From: Garcia nutans
Taxonomy: Eukaryota; Streptophyta; Magnoliopsida; Malpighiales; Euphorbiaceae
Assembly (NCBI GenBank): GCA_947685225.1
Contig: CANTUV010000035.1
Coordinates: 38,006,001 to 38,070,000, forward strand
DNA: 64,000 bases
Reading direction: 5' to 3'
Part shown: positions 33,041 to 44,124 of the stretch, piece after piece
How positions within the stretch are numbered: position 1 is the first letter of the stretch
Layout: every line of letters begins with the position of its first letter
Notes under the pieces: generated by a model
Database searches by the model: none
Seen by the model: the letters and a program-made list of their open reading frames with translations, nothing else
What the model was told of the DNA's origin: nothing
Translations under genes and position numbers: made by a program

Positions 33041-33280
33041 ACTGCCCTTTATAACTTTTTTTTTAATTTCAATTCTTAAAGATTTTGCAAACCTTCTTCT
33101 TTAAACAACCCTGAAACACAAAATAAAAACCGATCAAAGCACCATTCCATTTATTTAAACAAACATAAAATCAAAATTACTTAATTTAAAATTACAACTA
33201 TGAAAAAGAAATGCAAACCGATGGGTTGCCTCCCATTAAGCGCTTCTTTAATGTCATATAGCTGGACATTACTGCAAGAC
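33041..33280 (-). other. Ath-I spacer downstream of the Gag-integrase frame
   Basis: A-rich sequence with no gene. It contains GGGTTGCCTCCCATTAAGCGC, shared with Ath-J at 41,227-41,247. This conserved block follows pol in both elements. Confidence 0.6.
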
Positions 33281-34906
33281 TTAGGGATCGTGGATCAAAG
33301 TGCTTTCAATGATCCTCACTTCATGAAATCCTTCTTTATATGGTTTAACTCTCTGTCCATTCACTTTAAAAGTCTCACTTGTTCGAGAGTTAAGCAATTC
33401 AATGACACCAGAAGGATACACCTGAGTTATCTCGAAAGGACCACTCCATCGAGACTTGAGTTTACCTGGAAATAGACGGAGTCGAGAGTTAAAAAGTAAA
33501 ACTTTCATACCTGGACTCAATGACTTTCACACTATAATTCTATCATGAAGTGCTTTAGTGCGATCCTTGTAAATTCTCGAGCTCTCATACGCCTCATTCC
33601 TCAGCTCATATAACTCTGAAATTTGCAGAAATCATTCTCTCTTCGCTTTGTCCAAGTCCAAATTCAAAGTCTCGATTGCCCAATATGCTTGTAAACTTTC
33701 CTCCAAACTCTCTATCTTAGACTGCCCTTGATTTGAGGATTGACCCTGCTGTTGGTTCTGTCTCTGGAGCAAATAGAAAGGCTACTGAGAATTATTTGTT
33801 GCCCAGGAAAAATTTGGGTGATTTCGCCAACCAGGATTGTAAGTGTTGGAGTAAGGATCATTTCGGGCCCTTGGTTGGAATCCTCCCATAACATTGACCT
33901 GCTCAGCTTCATTCCCATAAGTCTTATATGTAGAGGGGCATATATTTGCTCCATGCCCGAAAGTTCCACAGATTCCACATGCTTCTTGAGTGGATGAAGA
34001 AATATTGTTTTTCATGTTCAGCATCTGCACTTGCCTTGTCAACTCAGCTATCTGATTTACCATTTCACTATTGGCTTCCAATTGATTTACCCCTTTACTT
34101 CTTCCTCTTACACTTTTCTATTGAGAATTAGCTCCCAACATCTCAAAGATCTCATAAGTTTCATCGGCTGTCTTTTCTCCCATAGCTCCCCCAGCTGCAT
34201 TATCAACAGTGTTCTGAAATTGCTGGGTTAGACAATCGTAGAAAAACTTATTAAGAAGTTGAAGTGGGTAGTGATGATGTGGACACTGGATCAATAGCAT
34301 CTTAAATTTGTCCCAAGCCTCATGAAATGGCTCTCCTTCAAATTGAGAGAATGTAGCAATCTTCCCTCTCAATTCAGTTGTCCTTTGATGAGAGTAAAAC
34401 TTGCCCATAAATTTGTTATAAACTTGCTCCCAAGTTGTCAAAGAATTCTCGGGCAACATCATAAGCCAGCTCTTTGCCCTATCCTTCAATGTATATGGAA
34501 AACATCTCATCCTCAACTGGTCCTTTGTTAGTCCTCCCAATGGAAAAGTGTTGAGGGTGGAGTAGAAATCCCTAATAAAGTTCAAAGGATCTTCATTTGG
34601 AACTCCATAGAATGATGGTAGCATTTTGTAATGAATGTTCTTCAACTCATAATTTCTTGCTGCATCTGTCAGTCTTATGCAAGAGGTGGAAGTTCCAATA
34701 ACAGGACTAGCAAAATCTCTCATAGTCCTTTGTCTTTCTTCTGCCATTTTAACAGATTGTGCAGATTCCGACTCAAAATCAGAAGTGTCCTCCTCTATAG
34801 TATCAAATCCAGTGTACAGTTCAAACTCTTCCCTGCTCCTTTTCACTCTCTGAATTTCTGGAATGACTGGGTATAGCTCTCCTCCAAGTGATCTCCTGCC
34901 TTGCAT
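33281..34906 (-). pseudogene. Ath-I Gag fused in frame to integrase C-terminus, four stops
   Basis: The Gag part starts MQGRRSLGGE at 34,906 and is collinear with Ath-J Gag: capsid, CCHC knuckle CGICGTFGHGANIC, and the NDPYSNTYNPGWRNHPNFSW block. Near 33,687 Gag (SLEESLQA) joins integrase (YWAIETLNLDLD), deleting the Gag tail, protease, RT, RNase H and the integrase core. The frame is kept across the junction and runs through AYESSRIYKDRTKAL and VLLFNSRLRLFPGKLKSRWS to the end. Stops at 34,118 and 33,782 are TAG where Ath-J has CAG; two TGA lie in the integrase part. The deletion endpoints differ from Ath-J. Confidence 0.85.
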
Positions 34907-35022
34907 AAACAAAATTTCTAGAACAAAAGAATTATTAAAAACAGAAGACAAACAAAATCAAAAGTAAACAATGAAAAATAATCTAAAATATCTATGCAAA
35001 TAAACAATTTTGCCAATTAGCA

Positions 35023-35041
35023 TCCCCGGCAACAACGCCAA
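35023..35041 (-). other. Primer-binding site of Ath-I
   Basis: TTGGCGTTGTTGCCGGGGA on minus, next to the 5' LTR end: the Athila-type site. Confidence 0.85.
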
Positions 35042-35046
35042 AAACT

Positions 35047-36746
35047 TGTTGCGCTCTAATTAACTCTACTACAAAGCGTCACTCGCAAGTATACGAGGTA
35101 GTTGTAGCAAGGTGATCGCCCCAAGGTCGTCTCACAAGGAAGCTAAAGTAGCTAATTAATTATCAGATAATAAATAACAAGTAATGAAGAAATTTAAATT
35201 ACTAACAATTAATAAAGACAGATTGATCGAAGTTTAAAAAATAAAAGTAAATTGAGCTAATGATTTGATTCACTTAATAGAAAGGTCTAGGGTTTGCACT
35301 TCTCTACTACTTATATGTATGAACGGTTATTCCTCTCAACCAATTTAATTTTAAAGATTAAATCTCAAGCAACTTAATTAATTGAGTCAAGGAAATAAGC
35401 TCTCGCATTCAAACCTCTTTCAACTAATCTTGTTACAATTGAAATAATCTTTTCCTAGGTTATATCTCTAATTCACCTAAGTCCCTAATTGAATTGTTCC
35501 AGCATTAGACTTCATCTCTCAATCCTTCATCTAATACCTTAAAACAAATAATTGGTGGCCAATCAATTATATATTAACAATATTCCATTCAATCAAGGCT
35601 AAAGAAATAATTAGTTAAGAGCAATAACCAATTCATACAATCATAGCAGATCCATACAAACCCTAGACTAGATCAAATTAGTTCATAATGCTATCAAACA
35701 TACTCATCTCATTAACATTCAAAGAAATCAATTTAGACATTATAATATCCATAAATACAATTCCAATGAAATTAAAGAGATAAAGTTCGAGAACAAAACC
35801 AAATTACAAACTTTTTAGCTCTTGAAGAATCTCTTGTTCAGAACTTGCTCGAAGAATGCATCAATGGAGAGAACAAATCTAATCTAAGCTAGTTTAATCC
35901 AAAGTGTAATCAAAAATCAAAGAAAACAAGATATGAAACCCTAAAACTCTCTTTGACGGCTAAAACAAACTCAAACTCTCAACAATCTTTAAGAAAACCT
36001 TAATTCTAATATTTATACGAAACCTCCGCACGTCTTCATTAATCCATGAGTGACACGGCCAGGCTCAAAGGGACTTGGCCGTGTCTGAGGTCTTTGGAGG
36101 GACACGGCCACAAGCTTGGCCGTGTCCCTTGCATGTGTCATCTTCTACTTGATTTCCATCTTCTTTGATTTGGACTTGAGTGTGACATGGCCAAGCCAAA
36201 ACAACTTGGCCGTGTTGGACAATTTTGGAGGGACACGGCCACAAGCTTGGCCGTGTCCCTTGCATGTGTTCGCTCCTGCGTGATTTTCTTCTTTTCTTCT
36301 TTGTAGTGGTGAGTGACACAGCCAGTTTGGAGGAAGCTTGGCCGTGTTTAAGCTTTTTTAGAGGGACACAGCCGCAAGCTTGGCCGTGTCCCTTGAGTGT
36401 GTCAGCTACTGATATGTTGGCTTCTCTTTTGCTTGGTATGGGACAGGGCCACAAGCTTGGCCGTGTCCTCTGCATGTGTCAGCTACTGTCCAATTTTTCC
36501 TTCTTCTTGGTTCCTTAGCTTTTTAACCTAAAACAAAACTTGAAACAAGAATTAAATGAACATTAACCAACAAAACATAAACACTCATTAAAAACTAGGA
36601 CAAAATTAACATAAACACTTAAATAAATTAAAACTACCAAAATTAACGAAAACACTAAATAAACATATTAAAACTATAAAATACCTAAAGAAAACAATAA
36701 TTATCATAATAAATAAGACAATACTATGACAAAAACTAATAAAACA
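35047..36746 (-). repeat. Ath-I 5' LTR (right copy)
   Basis: Nearly identical to 28,153-29,865. Array at 36,050-36,484, TATA at 36,010-36,017 (minus). Small differences: some CG to CA/TG changes and a short indel after the array. Confidence 0.9.
36050..36484. repeat. GACACGGCC/GGCCGTGTC module array, Ath-I right LTR
   Basis: Same module order as the left LTR, with scattered substitutions (for example GACACAGCC, GACAGGGCC). Confidence 0.9.
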
Positions 36747-36751
36747 GAAAC

Positions 36752-37831
36752 TTATTAAACAAAAGCTTAGATGGTTAAGGCCAAAATGGGCAGAACTGAT
36801 TAAAGAAGTCACTAAGTAGATATAAGTGAAATGCCTTGAGGTGATAGATTATCCTAACTGGTTAGCTAACATAGTTCCCATGCCAAAGAAACATGGAAGA
36901 ATTAGGTTTTGTGTGGACTACAGAGACTTGAACAAGGCTTCCTCTAAAAATGATTTTCCTTTTCCCAATATAGATGTCCTTAATGATAGTATAGCCTTTA
37001 GAGTGCTTTACTGATTCATAGATGGATTTCTCGGATACAATTAAGTGTTAATGGTCCAATAGGATAAAGCTAAAACTACCTTCATCCCTACATGGTGTAT
37101 TTTTTGCTATAAGGTGATGCTATTTGGGTTGAAGAATGCTGAAGCAACCTACCGAGGCTGGCCACCACCTTGTTCCATGATATGATGCATAAGGAAGTTG
37201 AGGGCTATATTGATGATATGATGGCGAAGTTGGATACAAGAGAATAAAATTTTCAAAATTTAGAGATCTTCTTTGAAAGAGCAGTAAAATATAAATTGAG
37301 GTTGAACCCAAAGAAGTGTGTGTTTAATGTTACTTTAGGTAAGATGTTGGGATACGTGATTGATCCAAATGGCATTCCCAGACAAGGTTAAGGCAATCAA
37401 GGATATGCCAACCCCTAAGACGGAGAAGAAAGTTTGGGGTTTATTGGTAGGTTACAATACGTCACCAGATTCATAGCAATGCTTACCACAATCTGTGAAC
37501 CTATCTTTAAATTGCATAAAAAGAACTAGCCAGTCAAGTGGAATTAAGAATGAGAAAAGGCCTTTGAGCATATAAAAGAATATTTGTTGAATCCTCCTAT
37601 TTTAAAATCACCTATACCCGATAGACCTTTTTTACTATACTTAGTAGTAGAAGAAAAATCAATAAGTTCAATGCTAGGCCAAGCATATAAATTAGGAGTT
37701 AAGTATGCCGTTTACTATTTGAGTAGAAAGCTCCCACCTTATGAGATTAAGTATAGTATCATTGGAAAGACATGTATAGTCGTGGTTTGGTTGTCTGAGA
37801 AATTACGACATTATTTTCAATCTTATAGTGT
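36752..37831 (+). pseudogene. Tat2 reverse transcriptase and first RNase H remnant
   Basis: RT blocks: YPNWLANIVPMPKKHGRIRF, CVDYRDLNKASSKNDFPFPN, then frameshifted FIDGFLGYN, KTTFI and YKVMLFGLKNAEATY. These fit Tat RT (usual VPVPKKNGKWRVCVDY, VMPFGLKNAGATY). The RNase H part gives LLNPPILKSPIPDRPFLLYL, YYLSRKLPPYEIKYS and EKLRHYFQSY. Many stops and frameshifts. The frame breaks at GTAAG, where Ath-J inserted, and continues at 45,928. Confidence 0.88.
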
Positions 37832-38803
37832 GTAAGTGTTGCGCTCAAATTAACTCTACCACAAAGCGTCACACGCAAGTATACGAGGTAGCTGTAGCAA
37901 AGGTGATCGCCCCAAGGTCGTTCTCTCAAGGAAGCTAAAGTGGTTAATTGCTTATCAGAATATGTTTAACAAGTAATAAAGAGATTTATAAATTGCTAAA
38001 TAATGAAGAAGATTGATTAAAGTTTAAAACAATAAAAGTAAATTGAGCTGTGTTTTGATTCACTTGATAGAATGGTCTAGGGTTTGCACTTCTCTACTAC
38101 TTATATGTATGAACGGTTATTCCTCTTAACTAATTCAATTTCAAAGATTAAATCTCAAACAACTCAACTAATCAAGTCAAGGAAATAAGCTCTCGCATTC
38201 AAACCTCTTTCAACTAATCTTGTTATAAGTGAAATAATCTTTTTAATAGGTTATATCTCTAATTCACCTAAGTCCCTAATTGAATTGTTCAAGTATTAAA
38301 CTTCATCTCTCGATCCATCATCTAATACCTTAAAACACATAATTGGTGATCAATCAATTATATATTAACAATGTTTCATTCAATCAAGGCTAAAGAAATT
38401 ATTAGCTAAGAGAAAAACCAATTCATACAATCATAGCAGATCCATACAAACCCTAGACTAGATCAAATTAGTTCATAATGCAATTAAACATATTCATCTT
38501 ATTAATGTTCAAAGAAATCAAAATAGACATGATAATATCCATTCAATGAAAATAAAGAGAATAAGTTCAAGAACAAAACCAAGTTACAAACTCCTTGAAG
38601 ATTTTGAAGAATCTCTTGTTCAATCTTGCAAGAAGGATGACTTAATGGCTAGAACAATTTAATCTAAACTAGTTTTTAATCCAAAGTGAAATAAAAATCA
38701 AGAAAACAAATGTTAAATCCCTCTCTTTGCTCTTGATGGCTCAAAACTTTGCTCCAAATCCGTTCTAAATCGTCCACCCCCTCAACCCTAACTTTTCCTT
38801 TTG

Positions 38804-38811
38804 CTTTTATA
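38804..38811 (-). promoter_or_regulatory. TATA box of Ath-J left LTR
   Basis: TATAAAAGC on minus, about 40 nt downstream of the module array. Right LTR copy at 45,092-45,099. Confidence 0.7.
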
Positions 38812-38851
38812 CGAAACGTCGGCTTTAAAATTCGGTGCGCGTTTGGTTCAT

Positions 38852-39391
38852 GAGGGACACGGCCAGGTGATGAGGGACACGGCCATGTGAGGGCTTGTTG
38901 GAGGGACACGACCACAAGACACGGCCGTGTCCCTTGCCAGTGTCCGCCTCTGCTTGTTTCTCTCTTCTTTCTTCTTTAGTTGAGTGACACGGCCAAGTCA
39001 TGAGTGACTTGGCCGTGTTGCACTATGATTGAGGGACACGGCCAGGTGACTTGGCCGTGTCCCTTGCCTGTGTCTTCCACTGTGAGTTTTCAATCTTCTT
39101 TGCCTTTGGAATTGGTGAGACACGGCCAAGTCAGAAGTGACTTGGCCGTGTTGGAGCATTTTTGGAGAGACATGGCCAAGTGACATGGCCATGTCGCTTG
39201 CATGTGTCGCCTACTGTGATGACTTGGCCGTGTTTGAGCATATTTGGAGAGACATGGCCAGGTGACTTGGCCATGTCGCTTGCATGTGTCGCCTGACTTG
39301 GCCATGTCGCTTGCATGTGTCGCCTGACTTGGCCATGTCGCTTGCATGTGTCGCCTGACTTGGCCATGTCGCTTGCATGTGTCGCCTACTG
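38852..39391. repeat. GACACGGCC/GGCCGTGTC module array, Ath-J left LTR, with a 31-bp amplification
   Basis: Palindromic modules plus four exact-period copies of a 31-bp unit (GACTTGGCCATGTCGCTTGC...) at 39,264-39,387. Confidence 0.92.
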
Positions 39392-39668
39392 TGATGATTT
39401 CTTCTTCTTCAGTCTTGGTTCCTTGGATTTTTTAACCTAAAACAAAACTCAAACAAACTTTAAACAAAAAGTAAATAAACAATAACCAACAAAACATAAA
39501 CACCATACTAAAAACTAGATAAAAAATGACATAAACACTGAAATAAACTAAAACTACAAAATTAACAAAAACACTAAATAAACCTATTTAAACTAATAAA
39601 ATACCTAAATAAAACAATAATTATTATAATAAACAAGACACAAATCTATAACAAAAACTAACAAAACA

Positions 39669-41281
39669 ACTACCCCACACTTACAACTTTGCTTGTCCTC
39701 AAGCAAATTCACATGGCATAAATTAAAAACTCAAACAACCTTAACTATAATTCCAACATGTAAGATGAAATCCTTTAAGACATCAGACATAAATAATTGC
39801 AATATCCTTCAATCAAGATTTTCTTAACTCATTCATTAATCCAGACATACAAATCTTATCTCTCATCTAAGTGTTTCACTCAATTTCAAAAGTTAATCAC
39901 TCAAACCATTCATGACTGCATACTACCATAAACTTGCTTAATTATCCAATCTCCCTCACTGATTTTCTCAAGAAATAATCCGAAGGTCTTTCATTTGGAT
40001 GTAATGGGGCTAAGGTAAAGGTGTGAGAAAGACATTTAGGCTGGAGCATCAAGAAATGGAGTATCTAATTTAAACACTACTCTTGCTAAGGAACTCATAA
40101 CTCCCTCAAATGGCATACTCACCAACCCTTGATAATCTTACATACTTGCATAAAAATACATGAGTCAACATTCTTCTTTTCATAACCAATGCTTGAACAT
40201 ATATGAATTTTGTATATATATATATGTAACTTTTCTTTTATTTTCTCTCTTTTTTTTTACTTTTATCATTTTTTTATATATGTATATATACAAAATTAAG
40301 AATTGCATGGAACATCTAGCTTAAAATGTAGAGGAAAAGAATAATCAACTCTTAATCAAGTACAGTATGCAAAGTATGCATTTCAACCCCAAATAGCAAT
40401 ACCAATTTTTTTTTTACTTGCTTACCCCACACTTTGAAATAAACCACCCTATTGTCAAAACATAAAAACTCCATTCCTTAATGCATAGGTATGATGATAA
40501 TAAGAACATGTTAAGTTGAGAATTGTGTTGATCAAATGAGAAAAGGTAATGGCTCAACTTGGCTCACTAAGGAAATCAATATTAAGGGAAGTCTTTTTAA
40601 GCTAAAGGGGCTAACCTAATTTGCCTTCATCATTTTAAAACTTGAGATTAAATCATAATGTGAGTTCAATCAGTATGCAAAAGCAAACTCTAGAGATGCA
40701 AAATCATGAAGGTGCACACTTAAGAAAAGAAAATCAATCATTTAATCTATAAGGTTCAAAACTCACAAAGGTGGGTTCTCAAAGATTTATATGTCATGAA
40801 CCCCAGACTGTGAAAATTGATCCTGAATGAATTCAAATGCTCATTTCTATGCTGATACTAAAGTCTCAACTATAATGCTAGAATCACAGAAAAGATCAAT
40901 AAATTTCCAACAATTATACCATGCACAACACACTAAAACATACCAAGGCAACCAAAACAAAAATTAAGGAAAAACTTAAAGAGTACCCCACACTTTAGAA
41001 TTTACATTGTCCTCAATGGAAAACAAGAATAATAAAGAAAAAGAGTTTAAGGACAACCTGTCTTCCATCATATCCTGGTGAGGCAAAACCTAACTATCCA
41101 TCACAACACAGATGTTCAAAAACAAGATGCAAGAGAGCTTTAGGGTATCTATTTATTTAAACTAAACATAAAATCAAAATTGCAAAATATAAAATTATAA
41201 CTAAGAAAAAGAAATGCAGACCAATGGGTTGCCTCCCATTAAGCGCTTCTTTAATGTCATAAAGCTGGACATCATGCAAGA
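39669..41281 (-). other. Ath-J 3' internal region with polypurine tract
   Basis: Homologous to Ath-I 29,866-31,330, including the Athila-type tract and the AT-rich hairpin at 40,208-40,295. Near 41,125-41,150 it jumps to sequence equivalent to Ath-I about 33,150. The env-like ORF and internal array have therefore been deleted. No gene seen. Confidence 0.75.
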
Positions 41282-43975
41282 CTAGGAATCATGGATCAAA
41301 GTGCTATCACTGATCCTCACTTCTTGAAATCCTTCTTTAAATGGTTTAACTCTATGGCAATTTACTTTAAAAGTCTTATTGGTTCTAGAGTTAAGCAATT
41401 CAATGGCACCAGAAGGACATACCTTAGTTACCTCAAAAGGACCACTCCATCTAGATTTGGGTTTACCTGGAAACAGACGGAATCGAGAATTAAAAAGTAA
41501 AACTTTCATACCTGGATTCAATGTCTGATGCCCAATAAATCTGTCTTGAAGTGCTTTATTGTGATCCTTATAATTCCTCGAGCTCTCATATGCCTTTGGG
41601 TTAAGGCATCTTTGGGTCTTCCCTACTGGTTTAGCCTCCTCTTCTAAAGTCAGTGTTGGCTCCAATTTATCTGGGGAACCTGTCTGCAAGAAATCACCTG
41701 AAACAACTGCTTCAACACAATTAATTAAAGAACATTCCTCATATAAAGCAGTTGTAGGAATGGGAGAAGTATTAAAAATAGAAAATTCCACAGTTTGTCC
41801 CAAAACAGTCATTGATAATTTTCCATTTTTAACATCTATCAAAGTGTTGGTAGTCGCCATAAAAGGCCTACCCAGCAGAATGGTGTGTGCAGATGGTGAA
41901 GAATTACCTACTTCCATGTCAAGAACAATGAAATCCACAGGTACTATCAAACCACCAACTTTAACTAACACATCTTCTATAACCCCTTTCGGGAATCTAA
42001 AAGACCTATCAGCTAATTGCAACACCATTTTTGTTGGTTTAAGCTCCCCTAGTTCTAATTCTTTAAACACAGAGTAAGGCATTAAATTCACACTAGCTCC
42101 TAGATCACACATGCCCTCAGTTCCTTTCCCATTCCCCACAGAAATTTGAATTATAAAGCTTCCAGGATCCTTTAGTTTGGGAGGTAGTTTATGCTGCAGA
42201 ACAGCACTAGCTACCTCGGAAACTATCACCTTTTCATTCATCTCATACCTCTTTTTCTTGGTGATTAGGTCCTTGAAAAATTTGGCATAAGCCGGCATGT
42301 TCTTTATCGCCTCAAGTAATGGTAAGTTAATACTTACCTTAGACAGCATGTTGAAGATGTTAGAAAATTGCTTATCTGGTTTATCATCCTTCAACCTGCT
42401 GGGGAATGGTACAGGTGGCCGGTATGGATTGCTTGCTTTATGTAGATCTGCTGTAGGGGACTTCTCCACTAATCTTTCTTCAGTACCTTTGTTCTTTGGT
42501 TCTCCTTCCTCCTTGTTCTCTTTGTTACCTGCATTCACAGAATCATTTTCAACATTATTATAAATTTCCTTACCACTTCTAAGAACAGTCACTGATTGTG
42601 CCTGCTCAGTTTGACTTGGGAACTTCCCCTTTTGTTGAATCTTCATCTGTTGTGCAAGTTGTCCAACTTGTGTCTCCACCTTCTTAAACGATGCTTCTAG
42701 TGAATCCAGTCTCTTGTTGGTCACCTCTTGATTTTTAGCACTGACTTGGATAAAAGCTTGTAAACTTTCCTCCAAGCTCTCTATCCTAGACTTCCCTTGA
42801 CTTGAGGATTGACCCTGCTCTTGTTTCTGACTTTGGAGCAAATGGAAAGGCTGCTGAGAATTATTCCTTGCCCAAGAAAAATTTGGGTGATTCCTCCAAC
42901 CAGGGTTGTAAGTGTTGGAGTAAGGATCATTTCTGGCCCTAGGTTGGAATCCTCCCATAACATTGACCTGCTCAGCTTCATTCCCATAGGACTCAAATGC
43001 AGAGGGGCAAATATTTGCTCCATGCCCTAAGTTTCCACAAATTCCACAAATTTCTTGAGTGGATGAAGAAATATTGTTCTTCATATTCAGCATCTGCACT
43101 TGCTTTGTCAACTCAGCTATCTGAGTGACCATCTCACTATTGGCTTCTAGCTGATTCACCCCTTTACTTCTTCTCCTGACACTCTTCTGTTGAGAATTAG
43201 CTCCCAACATCTCAAATATATCATAAGTTTCAGCTGCTGTCTTTTCTCCTATGGCTCCCCCAGCTGCATTATCAACAGTGTTCTGAAATTGCTGGGTTAA
43301 ACCATCATAGAAAAACTGGTTCAGAAGTTGAAGTGGATAGTGATGATGTGGACACTGGATCAATAACATTTTAAATCTGTCCCAAGCCTCATGAAATGGC
43401 TCTCCTTCAATTTGAGAGAATGTAGCAATCTTCCCTCTCAACTCAGTTGTCTTTTGATGTGAGTAGAACTTGCCCATGAACTTGTTATAAACTTGCTCCC
43501 AAGTTGTCAGTGAATTTTCAGGCAACATCATGAGCCAGCTCTTTGCCCTATCCTTCAAAGTATAAGGGAAACATCTCATCCTCAACTGATCCTCTGTTAA
43601 TCCTCCCAAAGGAAAAGTGTTGAGGGTGGAGTAGAAATCCCGAATAAAGTTCAAAGGATCTTCATTTGGAACTCCATAAAATGATGGCAGCATATTGTAG
43701 TGAATGTTCTTCAACTCATAATTCCTTGCTGCATCTGTCAGTCTTATGCAAGAAGTGGAAGTTCCAATGACAAGTCTAGCAAAATCTCTCATCGTCCTTT
43801 GTCTTTCTTCAGCCATTTTAACAGATTGTGCAGATTTCGACTCAAAATCAGAAGTGTCCTCCTCTGAAGTATCAAATCCTGTGTATAGCTCAAACTCTTC
43901 CCTGCTCCTTTTCACTCTCTGAATTTCTGGAATAAAAGGATGTAGCTCTCCTTCGAGTGATCTCCTGCCTTGCAT
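41282..43975 (-). CDS. Gag-protease-integrase C-terminus fusion ORF, 897 codons, intact
   Basis: ATG at 43,975 (MQGRRSLEGE); an upstream in-frame TTG is not needed. Domains: capsid-type Gag at about 90-255; CCHC zinc knuckle C310-X2-C313-X4-H318-X4-C323; NDPYSNTYNPGWRNHPNFSW block; Gln-rich coiled region 380-450; protease with CDLGAS (Asp 624) and flap-like LLGRPFMATTNTLID (about 700-714). At residue 794/795 the RT N-terminal motif CLNPK is joined directly to AYESSRNYKDHNK of the integrase C-terminus, continuing VLLFNSRFRLFPGKPKSRWS to residue 897. RT, RNase H and integrase catalysis are absent. With near-identical LTRs this frame was probably intact at insertion. It could supply particle protein and self-processing, with RT and integrase from a helper (inference). 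Confidence 0.9.
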   Translation of the reverse strand: MQGRRSLEGELHPFIPEIQRVKRSREEFELYTGFDTSEEDTSDFESKSAQSVKMAEERQRTMRDFARLVIGTSTSCIRLTDAARNYELKNIHYNMLPSFYGVPNEDPLNFIRDFYSTLNTFPLGGLTEDQLRMRCFPYTLKDRAKSWLMMLPENSLTTWEQVYNKFMGKFYSHQKTTELRGKIATFSQIEGEPFHEAWDRFKMLLIQCPHHHYPLQLLNQFFYDGLTQQFQNTVDNAAGGAIGEKTAAETYDIFEMLGANSQQKSVRRRSKGVNQLEANSEMVTQIAELTKQVQMLNMKNNISSSTQEICGICGNLGHGANICPSAFESYGNEAEQVNVMGGFQPRARNDPYSNTYNPGWRNHPNFSWARNNSQQPFHLLQSQKQEQGQSSSQGKSRIESLEESLQAFIQVSAKNQEVTNKRLDSLEASFKKVETQVGQLAQQMKIQQKGKFPSQTEQAQSVTVLRSGKEIYNNVENDSVNAGNKENKEEGEPKNKGTEERLVEKSPTADLHKASNPYRPPVPFPSRLKDDKPDKQFSNIFNMLSKVSINLPLLEAIKNMPAYAKFFKDLITKKKRYEMNEKVIVSEVASAVLQHKLPPKLKDPGSFIIQISVGNGKGTEGMCDLGASVNLMPYSVFKELELGELKPTKMVLQLADRSFRFPKGVIEDVLVKVGGLIVPVDFIVLDMEVGNSSPSAHTILLGRPFMATTNTLIDVKNGKLSMTVLGQTVEFSIFNTSPIPTTALYEECSLINCVEAVVSGDFLQTGSPDKLEPTLTLEEEAKPVGKTQRCLNPKAYESSRNYKDHNKALQDRFIGHQTLNPGMKVLLFNSRFRLFPGKPKSRWSGPFEVTKVCPSGAIELLNSRTNKTFKVNCHRVKPFKEGFQEVRISDSTLIHDS

Positions 43976-44100
43976 AAACAAAATTTTCTAGAAAGAGAAA
44001 TATTAAAAGCAAGAGACAAAATAAAATAAAATGAAAATAATGAAAAATAATCTAAAGTAAAGTGTATTATTTTTTTTATAAACAATTACGCCAATTAGCC

Positions 44101-44119
44101 TCCCCGGCAGCGGCGCCAA
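44101..44119 (-). other. Primer-binding site of Ath-J
   Basis: TTGGCGCCGCTGCCGGGGA on minus, 5 nt from the 5' LTR end. Confidence 0.85.
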
Positions 44120-44124
44120 AAACT

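Larger units (their letters stand above)
28153..36746 (-). mobile_element. Ath-I: non-autonomous Athila-like element (8,594 bp), reverse strand
   Basis: The two LTRs (28,153-29,865 and 35,047-36,746) are nearly identical by eye, indicating a recent insertion. Perfect target duplication GAAAC at 28,148-28,152 and 36,747-36,751. Read on minus: 5' LTR, primer-binding site TTGGCGTTGTTGCCGGGGA, gag frame fused to the integrase C-terminus, palindromic array, env-like ORF, 3' region, polypurine tract, 3' LTR. Protease, RT, RNase H and the integrase core are missing, so mobility would need a helper. Confidence 0.93.
37837..39668 (-). repeat. Ath-J 3' LTR (left copy)
   Basis: It runs TGTTGCGCTC to ...AAAACA on plus. 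TATA (minus TATAAAAG) at 38,804-38,811, module array at 38,852-39,391. It is 34 bp longer than the right LTR, mainly because of the array. Confidence 0.9.

Noticed and set aside
39090..39367. Overlapping frames in the Ath-J LTR array
   Set aside because: Periodic translation of the 31-bp and palindromic repeats in several frames; no conserved protein.
38852..39391. CRISPR-like regular array
   Set aside because: Repeats are contiguous palindromic modules without unique spacers, in a plant LTR with target duplications; no cas genes.
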